A stretch of DNA of 52,973 nt from Paracoccus sp. (in: a-proteobacteria) (lineage in GTDB: Bacteria > Pseudomonadota > Alphaproteobacteria > Rhodobacterales > Rhodobacteraceae), in the NCBI RefSeq assembly GCF_030604785.1, contig NZ_JAUVVF010000023.1:1-52973 (forward strand). Direction: 5' to 3'. Of this stretch, positions 1 to 8,055 are shown one piece after another (the stretch's first letter is position 1; each line of letters begins with the position of its first letter). The position numbers were made by a program, and so were the translations under genes. The notes beneath the pieces were generated by a model. That model did not search any database, had not been told where the DNA came from, and was given only the letters and a program-made list of their open reading frames with translations.

Positions 1-641
1 GCAAAGATCTTGCGGCCCACGACCGTCACGCGCAGGTCGCGCCCCTCGATCCGGCGTTGCAGGATCGCGGGGGCGTGGCGCAGCTGACCCAATTGCGCCA
101 GTTCGGCGTCGCCGATGCGCCGCGTCTCGCGCCAGTAGCGCAGGCTGCCGGCGAAGGGCTTGCAGATGACGTCGCCATGCTGCGCGAGAAAGGCGCGGGC
201 GCTTTCGGCGCAGGTGGTGATCAGCGTCTCGGGCGGGTCCAGGCCCAGCTGGCCCGCCAGCCGCAACTGCCAGCTCTTGCGGCTGGCGGCCTCGTCCTCG
301 ACGGGCGGGTTGATCCAGGCGGACGGCATGGCGAGCCACAGCCCCGCCAGCGCCTCGGCGCATTCGGCGGCGGCGAAGTCCTGCGCCTGAAGGCCGGGCT
401 CAAATTCCAGCGGCTGCGGACGACGCCACCAGGCTGCGCCGACCCGGTCGAGGTCGATCAGCCGCCCCTCGTCGTCGCTGAAGCCAAGCTGGCTGCCGGT
501 CGGCTCGTAGCGCAGCACCAGCCGCGCGGCGCGGGGAAAGCGGGCAAGGTTCAGGATCTGGCTCTCGGCGCCAAGCCGATCCAGATGGTCGATGACGGTG
601 CGGGCGTGAACGTCTTCGGGATGCGAGATGATCAGTATCAT
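1..641 (-). CDS. ATP-grasp peptide maturase, MvdC/MvdD-like (3' end outside window)
   Basis: The 213 residues in the window are the N-terminal pre-ATP-grasp part and the start of the ATP-binding fold. The protein opens with MILIISHPEDVHARTVIDHL and carries an AWWRRP motif near residue 70 and a segment NPPVEDEAASRKSWQLRLA, then ETLITT and VICKPFAGSL. This arrangement (short hydrophobic strand plus 'xHxED', W-Y/W-RRP, 'NP..' then K..QL..A) is typical of the ATP-grasp ligases that make ester or amide crosslinks between Thr/Ser/Lys and Asp/Glu in microviridin/graspetide peptides. It lies 87 bp downstream of the repeat-tailed subtilase and is probably co-transcribed with it. RimK-type glutamate ligase is the alternative, but the WWRRP segment favours the maturase group. 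The C-terminal catalytic Mg/ATP loop is outside the window. Confidence 0.82.
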   Translation of the reverse strand, partial: MILIISHPEDVHARTVIDHLDRLGAESQILNLARFPRAARLVLRYEPTGSQLGFSDDEGRLIDLDRVGAAWWRRPQPLEFEPGLQAQDFAAAECAEALAGLWLAMPSAWINPPVEDEAASRKSWQLRLAGQLGLDPPETLITTCAESARAFLAQHGDVICKPFAGSLRYWRETRRIGDAELAQLGQLRHAPAILQRRIEGRDLRVTVVGRKIF

Positions 642-673
642 GGGGAACTCCGGGGAATGGGGTGATGGAAGGT

Positions 674-719
674 CGGGCCGGCCCCCGCATCGGGGCGGCA
701 GAGGGCAGGGGCCGGCCCG
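674..719 (-). promoter_or_regulatory. Strong hairpin between subtilase and ATP-grasp genes
   Basis: A perfect 12-bp inverted repeat (CGGGCCGGCCCC at 674-685, GGGGCCGGCCCG at 708-719) surrounds a 22-nt loop in the 87-bp gap between the two genes. There is no T-run after it on the minus strand, so it may be an attenuator, an RNA-processing or stability element, or a weak terminator that lowers maturase expression relative to the subtilase. Confidence 0.6.
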
Positions 720-728
720 CGCGACGGA

Positions 729-2504
729 TCAGACCTGACCCGTCGCGGCCTGGTACTGAGCGACCATCGACTCGAGAACGGCATGCAACTCGTTGATCTG
801 ACGGGTCAGCTCGGCCAGGGTTTCGTCAGGGGCGCCCAGCATCTGCTGGAAGTCCTGCCATTCGGGCGCCTGATGGGGCGTGGACAGAACGAAGGGCCGC
901 CCCGGATCGGGAAGGTCGATCCGCTCCGCGATGACGGTGCCGCCGCGATCCAGCAGGGGCGAGGTGCGCGGCTGGTCCAGCACCACGGGCGTGCCCGGCT
1001 GGTCCTGGACGGGCAGCGTGACGGGCCGGTCCAGGATGACCGGGGTCGACAGCTGGTCCTTGAGGATCGGCGTGCCGATCCGGTCGACGATGACCGGTGT
1101 GTCGTGGCGGTCCACCACGACCGGCGTGCCCAGGATGTCGCGCGTGGGCGTCGTGTCCACATGCGGCAGCTTCAGGATCCGCGTCAGCCGGTCATAGGCC
1201 CCCAGAGGCTGCACGATGCCGTGGCCGGAATGGATGTCGAACCCGGCGGGGCCGATATCCTTGCAGGTCGCGATCAGCGCGTTCTTCAGCATCTCGGTAT
1301 TGGCCGCCGGCTTGACCTGTTTCAGCAGCGCGCAGATCCCCGCAAGGATCGGCGTCGCGGCCGAGGTGCCGCTGTCCGAATCGTGGTAGCCCGTGAAATG
1401 CGTGATGGCACAGAAATCGGGCTTGCGCGGCGACAGCGCCGCCGGGCCGCGGCTGGAATAGCCCACGAATTGTTCGCGCAGGTTGACCGCGCCCACGGTC
1501 ATCACCGCCTCGTGGCCGTTCGCGCCCCAGATGCTGCGCCCGCTGCCCGTGTCGGGGCCGCAGCGCCCGTCGGGGCAGGTATCGCCGCAATTCCCGGCGG
1601 CGAACAGGACGATGATCCCGGCATTTACGGCTTCGACCACCTTGCGGGTGAAGGGGTGGTTGGGGTCGCGGGCATAGCTGGCATCCCAGCTTTCCTGGAA
1701 GATGCCCCAGGAATTGGTCAGGATCTGCGGCGTGCCGTGCATGCGGTAATGGTTCAGCGCCCAGTCAAAGGCCTGGAGCGCCCGCGAGATCGTGCCGGTC
1801 GAGCCGCCCGAACCCGCAATCCGCATGTCGAAGATCTGCGCCTCGGGGGCCATGCCCAGGACGTCGGTGGCGCACATGTTGCCATGCTCGCCCCAGGCGC
1901 TGGCCTCGGTGCCCCAGCTTGCGGCGGGCCAGCCGCCGATCACGCGGGGGATGCGGCGCGGGGTCTCGCCCGCCTTGACGGGGCGGCCCTGCGCGGTGAT
2001 GCCGCCATCCAGCACCCCCACCACGATACCCGCGCCGCGATAGCCGCGCGACCACATCTGGTCGGCGCCCAGATAGCGCGCGACATCCGCGATCGTGCCG
2101 ACCGGGGTGCGCGGGGTGCAGTCGCAGCTGCCGATGGGGCAGGCGCCCATCGCGGGGTTGTCGTCAAGATCCGGACCGGCATCGTTCGAATGGCCCGGAT
2201 GGGCGAAGGGCGCGATGGGCGTGTCCTTCCAGACGCGCAGCACCTGCGGGTCGGCCTCGAGCGCGCGAAGCTGGTCCTCGCTTTCGACGGTGCCGCGCAG
2301 GATGTAGGTCTGGGGCAGGCCCGCCATCGCCTCGGCCTCGCCGCCCATGGCGACGGGGACGAATTCGGGGTCCAGCGTCAGCGCGCCGCCGGCCAGGGCG
2401 GGGACGCTGTTCATGCCCAGGATCGGCGACATGCCGGGATCGGCACGCATCTCCAGCAGGACGCTGATCGGAGCGGCTTCGGGTTTGGCTTTCTTGTCGG
2501 TCAT
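729..2504 (-). CDS. Subtilisin-family (S8) protease with a C-terminal Thr/Asp 9-residue repeat tail
   Basis: 591 aa; the start is supported by GAGGAGGAAG just upstream. No signal peptide is visible, so it looks cytoplasmic. Residues about 65-100 resemble an I9-type prodomain. The catalytic set is complete: Asp166 in VGVLDGG, His207 in GEHGN, oxyanion Asn305 in AAGN, Ser381 in SGTSAATP. It has an unusual number of Cys (122, 127, 129, 211, 306, 310, 315, 365 and others). After the protease domain, residues 451-531 form a tandem 9-residue repeat (see the repeat entry), followed by a Pro-rich link and a predicted helix at about 560-591. The gene sits between a regulator and an MvdD-like ATP-grasp gene, which suggests either a processing protease for a modified peptide or a protease that itself carries the modified segment. 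Family assignment is firm; role is inference. Confidence 0.9.
   Translation of the reverse strand: MTDKKAKPEAAPISVLLEMRADPGMSPILGMNSVPALAGGALTLDPEFVPVAMGGEAEAMAGLPQTYILRGTVESEDQLRALEADPQVLRVWKDTPIAPFAHPGHSNDAGPDLDDNPAMGACPIGSCDCTPRTPVGTIADVARYLGADQMWSRGYRGAGIVVGVLDGGITAQGRPVKAGETPRRIPRVIGGWPAASWGTEASAWGEHGNMCATDVLGMAPEAQIFDMRIAGSGGSTGTISRALQAFDWALNHYRMHGTPQILTNSWGIFQESWDASYARDPNHPFTRKVVEAVNAGIIVLFAAGNCGDTCPDGRCGPDTGSGRSIWGANGHEAVMTVGAVNLREQFVGYSSRGPAALSPRKPDFCAITHFTGYHDSDSGTSAATPILAGICALLKQVKPAANTEMLKNALIATCKDIGPAGFDIHSGHGIVQPLGAYDRLTRILKLPHVDTTPTRDILGTPVVVDRHDTPVIVDRIGTPILKDQLSTPVILDRPVTLPVQDQPGTPVVLDQPRTSPLLDRGGTVIAERIDLPDPGRPFVLSTPHQAPEWQDFQQMLGAPDETLAELTRQINELHAVLESMVAQYQAATGQV
912..1154 (-). 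repeat. Nine tandem 27-bp units encoding T-P-x-x-x-D-(R/Q)-x-x
   Basis: Residues 451-531 of the subtilase fall into nine consecutive 9-residue units. Thr is at position 1 in all nine (451, 460, 469, 478, 487, 496, 505, 514, 523). Asp is at position 6 in the first eight (456 to 519), and the ninth has Glu527 at position 5. Typical units read TPVVVDRHD, TPVIVDRIG and TPVVLDQPG. Nucleotide sequence diverges more than the T/D register, so the pattern appears selected at protein level. Regular Thr-to-Asp spacing is what graspetide core regions show, but a beta-solenoid or spacer is also possible. Confidence 0.9.
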
Positions 2505-2627
2505 TGCGGCTTCCTCCTCGGGATCGGGACGGGCGTTGTGCCGGTCCGCGATTCGGGATGTGCCAGCCGCGCGTGATCGCGCCGTGATCGGCGCGTGAAA
2601 GCCGCCGCCTTTTCGGGAATGCCGGGT

Positions 2628-4124
2628 CTAGAGCCCCGAGCGCGTCACCCCCAGCAGCCCGGCCCGGCGCAGCGTCGTCACCGGGTAATCGGGGCTGGCC
2701 ATCAGGGGCAGGCTAAAATCAGGCTCGGCCCGCCGCAACGCCTCCAGCGCCGAGACCGCGCCCGCCTCGTCGCCGCGATGATGGCGCAGCGCGGCCAGCA
2801 TCCGCAGGGCGGGTCGGCAATCGGGGGCATGGGCCAGGGCCGCGCTTGCGCTGTCCTCGGCCTCGGCCAGGCGGCCGGTGCGGATCTGCGCGACCGCAAG
2901 GCGCAGCCGCCAGCTGGCCGGGCCCAGAACCGCCAGCGGCCCGGTGCCCGCCCGCAACGCCGCCACCAGAGCCTCGCTGTCGCGGCCTGCATCGTTCAAC
3001 GCCTGCGACAGCGCCAGTTGCGCCAGATCGTGACCCGGCGCCATCCGGCAGGCCAGGCGCGCCAGATCCAGCGCGCCCGAGACCTGTCCGCGCCAGCTGG
3101 CCATCAGCGCCGCGACCGACAGCACGACCGGATCGCAGGGCGCGGCCTCGCGGGCCTGACGGGCCAGGGCATCGGCCTCGTCCAGCAGGATGCGGGGATC
3201 GCCGCCCTGCCGCTCGATGATCAGCGTATAGCGCAGAAAGGCGCGCAGGGCCTGCGGCACCGGCCCCGGGCTTGCGGCCAGGCGCTGGTCGGCGGCCAGC
3301 AGACGTGCGCGCGAAAAGCTGAACAGATCGCCCAGAGGGTAAAGCCCGCCGGTCCTGCGCGTGATCTGCCCGGCGGTCTGGATCATGGTCAGCGCCATCG
3401 CCGCCGAGGCGCGGCGCAGATCGGGCAGGCCCGGGGCCAGCGGATAATGCTGCGCCCAAAGCTGCGCCCCGCTTTGAAGATCGCGCAGCACCATCATCAC
3501 CACGACCCCGCCCCTTGGCTGCGCCATGCACAAGGCCTCGATCAGCAGGCCGGGGCCAGAGGGGCGCGTCAGCGATTGGCGCATCACCTGCGCGGGGATC
3601 AGCGCGGCGGCGCGCGCGGCGGCCTCGGACAAGGCGCAATCGGCCAGCATCCGCGCCTGCGGGCCGTCGCCCTGCGCGTCGGACAGGACCAGTTGGAGCC
3701 GCTCGTCCGGGGCGGGGCGATCCTCCAGCGCCAGACGCGTGTCGCGCAGCCAATCCTCGAATTCCGGATCGTCGATATCCAGACCCTCGGCGAATTCGCT
3801 GGGCTGGCCGGTCGGGCCGGTCACGGGCGCCAGATCGATCGTCACGCGCGCCGGGTCCAGCCCCGCCCAGCCGTCGCCGCCGATCAGCGCCGGGCCAAGC
3901 GCCTGCCGGCATTCGTGCAGCGCCTGACGCAAACTGGCCGAGCCCTGCGCGGGCGGGCTTTCGCTCCACAGTTTGTCCTGAAGCTGCGCGCGGCCCAACC
4001 GCAGGTCGGGCGCCATGGCCAGCAGCACCAGAAGGCCCCGCGCCTTGCGGCCGCGCGGGGTCAGGTCGCGGCCGTCCTCGTCACTCAGACGCACCTGTCC
4101 CATCAGCCGAAGCCGAAGGCGCAT
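2628..4124 (-). CDS. Winged-helix (SARP/OmpR-type) regulator with TPR-like C-terminus
   Basis: About 498 aa, taking the start at MRLRLRLMGQ because the DNA-binding domain begins there (an upstream in-frame ATG at 4163 would add 13 residues). Residues 1-90 resemble the BTAD/SARP N-terminus: a short beta hairpin, then PRGRKARGLLVLLA, QDKLWS and SLRQALHECRQAL. The middle contains VLRDLQSGAQLWAQHY, the block found in alphaproteobacterial wHTH/TolB-like/TPR signalling proteins. The rest is Ala-rich helical pairs like TPR. No adenylate cyclase domain is present. It is divergent from the PAP2 gene and 123 bp upstream of the repeat subtilase, so it probably controls this locus. Confidence 0.72.
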   Translation of the reverse strand: MRLRLRLMGQVRLSDEDGRDLTPRGRKARGLLVLLAMAPDLRLGRAQLQDKLWSESPPAQGSASLRQALHECRQALGPALIGGDGWAGLDPARVTIDLAPVTGPTGQPSEFAEGLDIDDPEFEDWLRDTRLALEDRPAPDERLQLVLSDAQGDGPQARMLADCALSEAAARAAALIPAQVMRQSLTRPSGPGLLIEALCMAQPRGGVVVMMVLRDLQSGAQLWAQHYPLAPGLPDLRRASAAMALTMIQTAGQITRRTGGLYPLGDLFSFSRARLLAADQRLAASPGPVPQALRAFLRYTLIIERQGGDPRILLDEADALARQAREAAPCDPVVLSVAALMASWRGQVSGALDLARLACRMAPGHDLAQLALSQALNDAGRDSEALVAALRAGTGPLAVLGPASWRLRLAVAQIRTGRLAEAEDSASAALAHAPDCRPALRMLAALRHHRGDEAGAVSALEALRRAEPDFSLPLMASPDYPVTTLRRAGLLGVTRSGL

Positions 4125-4229
4125 GGCTGAAACTCCGAACAAATTCCCGTGATATGTTACCATAGGTCAACCGAATCGGCGCCATCAATCGGCACGGCCC
4201 GAAAGGCGGCTGCACGATCCGAGACAAGG

Positions 4230-4245
4230 GGCACCTGCAGGTGCC
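4230..4245. promoter_or_regulatory. 16-bp perfect palindrome before the PAP2 gene
   Basis: GGCACCTGCAGGTGCC is a perfect palindrome ending 14 bp before the PAP2 start and just upstream of its AAAGGGGG ribosome-binding site, in the 135-bp divergent gap with the regulator. It could be an operator for that regulator or an mRNA hairpin near the ribosome-binding site. The AT-richer stretch around 4140-4165 is the likely promoter area. Confidence 0.5.
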
Positions 4246-4259
4246 GAAAGGGGGATGCG

Positions 4260-5315
4260 ATGTCGCTTGCCAATGCGCATAACGCGCATAACGCCCATAA
4301 TGCCCACAACGCGCACAATGCCCATAACGCCCATGCCGGGGGCGCGTCCGACGGGGGCGGGACGCTGGCGCAGGCGCTGATGGTCGCGCGCGACGCTATC
4401 GCGCCGATGGGGGCGGTCGCGGTTGCGGAACCCGGCCTGGCGCGGCAGACGCCGCTGACCCGCCTGCGCCGGATCGAGCCGCATTTCGCCATCGCCGCGC
4501 TGGTATCCGAACTGTCCGAGGGGCTTTCGGTGCAGGCCGGCCTGGACCGTTTCTCGATCACGGCAGGGGGCGGCACACTGGCGGGGATCGTGCGCCCCTC
4601 GGATGCGGATTTCATGGCCGAGGCGCAGCTTGTCGCGGGCTATGCCGAATTGCGCGCCGAGCGCATGCCCGAAATCCTGGCCCAGACCGGGACGATCCTG
4701 CCGTTCTTCGGCTCGATCCTGCCGCTGGCCTCGGGATGGACACCCTGCCTGATGCTGCTGGCCGGGGTGGTGCAGGATCTGGCGACGGCGATGGTTCAGC
4801 GCGCCAAGCTGGGATTCGGCGTGGCGCGCCCGCATGTGCTGTCGCCCGACATCCAGCCGGTGATCGCCTGTCCGGGGCATTCGGCCTTTCCCAGTGGCCA
4901 TGCCGCGCAGGCCTTTGCGCTGGCCGGGATGCTGGCCGCCCTGTCGGGGGCCGGTGGCCCGGACCCGGCCAGCCCGCTGGACCGGATGGCCGCGCGGATC
5001 GCCGTGAACCGGACGGTCGCGGGCGTGCATTATCCGGTCGACAGCGCGGCGGGGGCGGTGCTGGGGCTGGCCGTCGCGGGCTGGCTGGTGGCGCGCGCGA
5101 CGGGGGCCGAGGTGACGGGCCTGACGCTGGATGGCGGCGCATGGGGCGCCGACGCGCCGGGGGGCAGCCGTGACTTTCATCTGCCTGCCTTCTGTCGGGC
5201 CTGGCGGGACGCGACCTGCCTTGCCCCGACCGAGGCCTTTGCCGTGCCCGAGGCGCCTCTGCTGGCGGCCCTGTGGCAGGGGGCGGGGCAGGACTGGGGG
5301 CAACGATGGGGGTAG
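4260..5315 (+). CDS. PAP2 / vanadium-haloperoxidase superfamily protein with N-terminal Asn-Ala-His repeats
   Basis: 351 aa from the ATG preceded by AAAGGGGGATGCG. Residues 5-25 are seven exact NAH repeats. The C-terminal half holds the complete PAP2 active site: K183-x6-R190-P191, P211-S-G-H214, and R251-x5-H257-x3-D261. This is the phosphate/vanadate pocket shared by acid phosphatases and vanadium haloperoxidases. No signal peptide is evident and only modest hydrophobic segments are seen, so a soluble haloperoxidase-like or phosphatase protein is more likely than a membrane lipid phosphatase. First gene of a three-gene rightward operon with a 59-aa protein and a subtilase. Substrate unknown. 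Confidence 0.85.
   Translation: MSLANAHNAHNAHNAHNAHNAHNAHAGGASDGGGTLAQALMVARDAIAPMGAVAVAEPGLARQTPLTRLRRIEPHFAIAALVSELSEGLSVQAGLDRFSITAGGGTLAGIVRPSDADFMAEAQLVAGYAELRAERMPEILAQTGTILPFFGSILPLASGWTPCLMLLAGVVQDLATAMVQRAKLGFGVARPHVLSPDIQPVIACPGHSAFPSGHAAQAFALAGMLAALSGAGGPDPASPLDRMAARIAVNRTVAGVHYPVDSAAGAVLGLAVAGWLVARATGAEVTGLTLDGGAWGADAPGGSRDFHLPAFCRAWRDATCLAPTEAFAVPEAPLLAALWQGAGQDWGQRWG
4272..4334 (+). repeat. Seven 9-nt units encoding (Asn-Ala-His)7
   Basis: Seven in-frame units AAY-GCN-CAY. Third codon positions vary (AAT/AAC, GCG/GCC, CAT/CAC), so the peptide rather than the DNA seems to be preserved. A run of seven evenly spaced His at the N-terminus could bind metal or serve as a recognition tail. 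Unit number may vary between strains by slippage. Confidence 0.95.
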
Positions 5316-5485
5316 ACCGCGCGCTCGACTGGCAGCCCGACCCGCCGGATCAGGCGATCCGCGACGATGAGGTCTGGCCCCTGCTGGAGGATCTTCTGGC
5401 CCGCGATCCCGCCATGGCCGAACGCCCGCACGAGGCGCAGCGCGCGGCCCTTGCGGCGCTGATCGAGGCGGCGTTCGGACGATGA
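5306..5485 (+). CDS. 59-aa acidic protein of unknown function
   Basis: The ATG lies 10 bp inside the end of the PAP2 gene and the TGA overlaps the next start, so it is translationally coupled on both sides. The protein (MGVDRALDWQPDPPDQAIR...) is acidic, with many Asp/Glu and a helical second half (EDLLARDPAMAER, AALAALIEAAF). I do not recognise a family. Position and size fit an adaptor, chaperone, leader-binding partner or short substrate of the locus. Coding is supported by the coupling and by codon use like the neighbours. Confidence 0.65.
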   Translation: MGVDRALDWQPDPPDQAIRDDEVWPLLEDLLARDPAMAERPHEAQRAALAALIEAAFGR

Positions 5486-7170
5486 TCGCGCATGAGAGCC
5501 TTGACCTGTTCGATCCGGTGCTGGCGCATCTGCCACGGCTGGTGCCGTCCGATGTGATCCCGGCGCCCGACCTGCCGCCCGCCGCCGACGAGGCGTTTCT
5601 GCATCCCGACGCCCATCCCGCCGACCTGGATCGGGCGGTCATCGTCGCGGTGATCGACCATGCGATCCCCTTTGCCCATCCGCTGTTCCGCACGGAATCG
5701 GGCCGCAGCCGCATGGCCGCGATCTGGCTGATGGAGGCCCCGGCGACCGAGGCCCGCGCCGATCTGGCCTTTGGGCGCGAGTTGCGGGGCGGCGTCATCG
5801 ACGCGCTGGCCGATCCCGGCGATCCGCTGGCGGCCTATCGCGCCGCCGGGCTGATGGCGCCGGGGCGCTGCATGGCGATGGCGGCCGCGTCCAGCCATGG
5901 CGCGGCGGTGGCGGCGCTGGCGGCGGGTCATGATCCGGACGATCCGGCGGGGCGCGACCATCCGGTTCTGGCGGTGTCGCTGCCCCGCGCGGCGCTGGCC
6001 GAGACCTCGGGCAGCGTGGCGGCCTTGTTCATCCAGGCCGCGGTGATCTTCGTGATCGCCCGCGCCCGTGCGCTTGCGCGCGAGATGTCCGCCCGGGCGG
6101 GGCGACGGGTGCGGCCCGCGGTCGTCCTGAACCTGTCGCTTGGCGTGACGGCCGGGGCGGATGATGGCAGCCTGCTGCTGACGCGGCTTCAGGACGCGAT
6201 CGCGGACCGGACCGGCGACGATCTGGGGCTGGTCCATGTCGTCCTGCCGACCGGAAACAACCGGCAGGACCGTCTGCGCGGGCATCTGATGTCGGGGCAG
6301 GGCGTCGGCTGGCAGATCCCGCCGGGCGATCCCACGCCCAATGCCGTCGAGATCTGGGCGGCCCCCGGCGAGGCCGCGCCGGTCCTGCGCGTGACCGCGC
6401 CCTCGGGCGCGACGGGCGAGGTGGGGCTGACGGCCACCGGTTCGGGCTGGCTCTGCGACGGGCAGGGCAGGCGGCTGGTGAGGGCGGTCCTTCAGCGGCG
6501 GGGTGGCAGACGGGCCTGCCTGACGCTGATCCTGCCGCCGACGCTGCCTGCGGACGACATGGCAGAGGCCGACAGGGGGGCGGGCCTGCCGGGCCTGTGG
6601 CATCTGCATCTGGTCGCGGCCGGCCCTTCAGGCTGCACGCTGGCGATCCGTCGCGACGACCGGCTGCCCGGCTTTCGCGCGCAGGGGCGGCAGTCGCGGC
6701 TGGTCGATCCCGCCCATGCGCTGCGCGACGATGACGGCGGCTGGCCGGGCGCCGATCCCGACCCCGCGCCCGGGCCGATCCGCCGCAACGGCTCGGCCAG
6801 CGCCTATGCGCGCGGGCGCCGCCAGATCCGCGTCGGAGCCACGACGATCCGACCCGAGGCGCGGCTCAGCCCCTATTGCGGGCTGCTGCCGGACGGACGC
6901 GCGGGCGACGTGACCGCGCCCGCCGATCGCAGCGCGGCGAGGCAGGGCATGGTCCTGCCCGGCATCGCGCCAGCCGCCTGGCAACGGCTGAGCGGCACCA
7001 GCCTTTCGGCCCCCCAGATCACGCGCTGGCTGGCCCGCGCCCTGTCCCGAGGCGCCGACATCCCCGACCGCGACGCCCTGCGCCGGGCGCTGGCCGCCGG
7101 ACAAGCGGCGGCGGCCGTGCCGGATGCGGGCCTGCCCGATCTGCCCTGGCGGGACGGCCTGTCGGATTGA
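5482..7170 (+). CDS. Second subtilisin-family (S8) protease
   Basis: 562 aa starting at an ATGA overlap with the 59-aa gene. Catalytic residues are intact: Asp59 in VAVIDHAIPF, His139 in SSHGAAVAAL, Asn259 in LPTGNN, Ser507 in SGTSLSAP. A large insertion (about 265-480) separates the Asn and Ser motifs and looks like a beta-rich extra domain. No signal peptide, no prodomain and no Thr/Asp repeat, so it is not a duplicate of the first subtilase. Coupled to PAP2 and the small protein. Likely a processing or partner protease of the same system; the substrate is unknown. Confidence 0.87.
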   Translation: MIAHESLDLFDPVLAHLPRLVPSDVIPAPDLPPAADEAFLHPDAHPADLDRAVIVAVIDHAIPFAHPLFRTESGRSRMAAIWLMEAPATEARADLAFGRELRGGVIDALADPGDPLAAYRAAGLMAPGRCMAMAAASSHGAAVAALAAGHDPDDPAGRDHPVLAVSLPRAALAETSGSVAALFIQAAVIFVIARARALAREMSARAGRRVRPAVVLNLSLGVTAGADDGSLLLTRLQDAIADRTGDDLGLVHVVLPTGNNRQDRLRGHLMSGQGVGWQIPPGDPTPNAVEIWAAPGEAAPVLRVTAPSGATGEVGLTATGSGWLCDGQGRRLVRAVLQRRGGRRACLTLILPPTLPADDMAEADRGAGLPGLWHLHLVAAGPSGCTLAIRRDDRLPGFRAQGRQSRLVDPAHALRDDDGGWPGADPDPAPGPIRRNGSASAYARGRRQIRVGATTIRPEARLSPYCGLLPDGRAGDVTAPADRSAARQGMVLPGIAPAAWQRLSGTSLSAPQITRWLARALSRGADIPDRDALRRALAAGQAAAAVPDAGLPDLPWRDGLSD

Positions 7171-7989
7171 TCAGCGCGCAAGGCCAAGCGCGTTCAGCCG
7201 CGCCACCGTCTGCGGCAGGCGGGGCAGGTCGGCATTCACCTCGAGGATCAGGCGCGGCGTGTCGGGCAGGGCGGCCAGCGCATCGAAGACCGGCCGCCAC
7301 GGGATGCGCCCGTCGCCCGGATGCCAGTGCCGGTCGGCATAGCCATCCGCGTCCTGCAGATGCACATGGCCCAGCCGTCCCCGCGCGGCGGCGATGTAAT
7401 CCACAACCGGCGGCGCGCCATAGCGGCCATGCGCCAGCTCGGCATGGCCCGTATCCAGCGAGACGGCCAGCAGCGGATGGTCGATCGCCGCGACCAGATC
7501 GACGCGGATGCCGGGATCGGCATCGTCGATGTTCTCCAGCACGATCTGGCAGCCGCCCTCGGCCGCGCGGGCCAGGACGGGGGCCAGACAATCCTCCGCC
7601 GCCTCGAAGATCGCGGGCCTGATCGAGGGGTAATTCTCGCGGTTCAGATGCTGCCAATAGGTAAAGGGGCTGTGCACGACCATCTGGTCGGCGCGCAGGG
7701 CCAGCGCGATCTCGACCCCTTCCAGCAGACGCTTCTGCACGACGGCGCGGATCTCGGCATCAGGGTTGCCGATATCCAGACCCAGGAACGGCCCGTGGAT
7801 GCCCACCGGCCCGGTCAGGTCGTCGCGCAGCGCGGCCCAGGCGGCGATCAGGTCGTCGCACACGCCGCGGATCGCGTCCAGCGCGCAGAAATCCTGGATC
7901 TCGACCGCGCGGCCCGGTCCGCAGATCCAGTCGCGCAGGTCGTCGAAATCGGGATAGGTCAGGGCAACGCCAAGCAGGGGCAGGCTCAT
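7171..7989 (-). CDS. Sugar phosphate isomerase/epimerase family (xylose isomerase-like TIM barrel)
   Basis: 272 aa with start MSLPLLGVAL, chosen because GGAG lies upstream; an earlier in-frame ATG adds 20 unlikely residues. Successive barrel strands carry the usual metal and substrate residues: VVHSPFTYW, IVLENIDDAD, VSLDTGHAELA, LGHVHLQDADG, and ILEVNADLP. The family isomerises or epimerises sugars and inositols, or cleaves abasic DNA (endonuclease IV branch); here the small size and HVHLxD pattern favour a sugar-type enzyme. It converges on the subtilase operon with no spacing and shares no clear pathway with neighbours. Confidence 0.8.
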   Translation of the reverse strand: MSLPLLGVALTYPDFDDLRDWICGPGRAVEIQDFCALDAIRGVCDDLIAAWAALRDDLTGPVGIHGPFLGLDIGNPDAEIRAVVQKRLLEGVEIALALRADQMVVHSPFTYWQHLNRENYPSIRPAIFEAAEDCLAPVLARAAEGGCQIVLENIDDADPGIRVDLVAAIDHPLLAVSLDTGHAELAHGRYGAPPVVDYIAAARGRLGHVHLQDADGYADRHWHPGDGRIPWRPVFDALAALPDTPRLILEVNADLPRLPQTVARLNALGLAR

Positions 7990-8055
7990 TTGGGGCTCCG
8001 ATGGCCTTTTCGCTGGCTGATTGATCCGCCAGCGCGGCGACGGATGCAAGCCTTG

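Noticed and set aside
912..1154. Subtilase tail repeat as CRISPR-like array
   Set aside because: 27-bp units are contiguous, diverged and in frame; no repeat-spacer structure.
783..2576. Long plus-strand frame opposite the repeat subtilase
   Set aside because: Arg/Gly-rich shadow; the minus strand holds an intact catalytic triad and ribosome-binding site.
4272..4334. NAH tract as CRISPR or minisatellite
   Set aside because: Units are 9 nt without spacers, in frame and with synonymous variation; they are a coding repeat.
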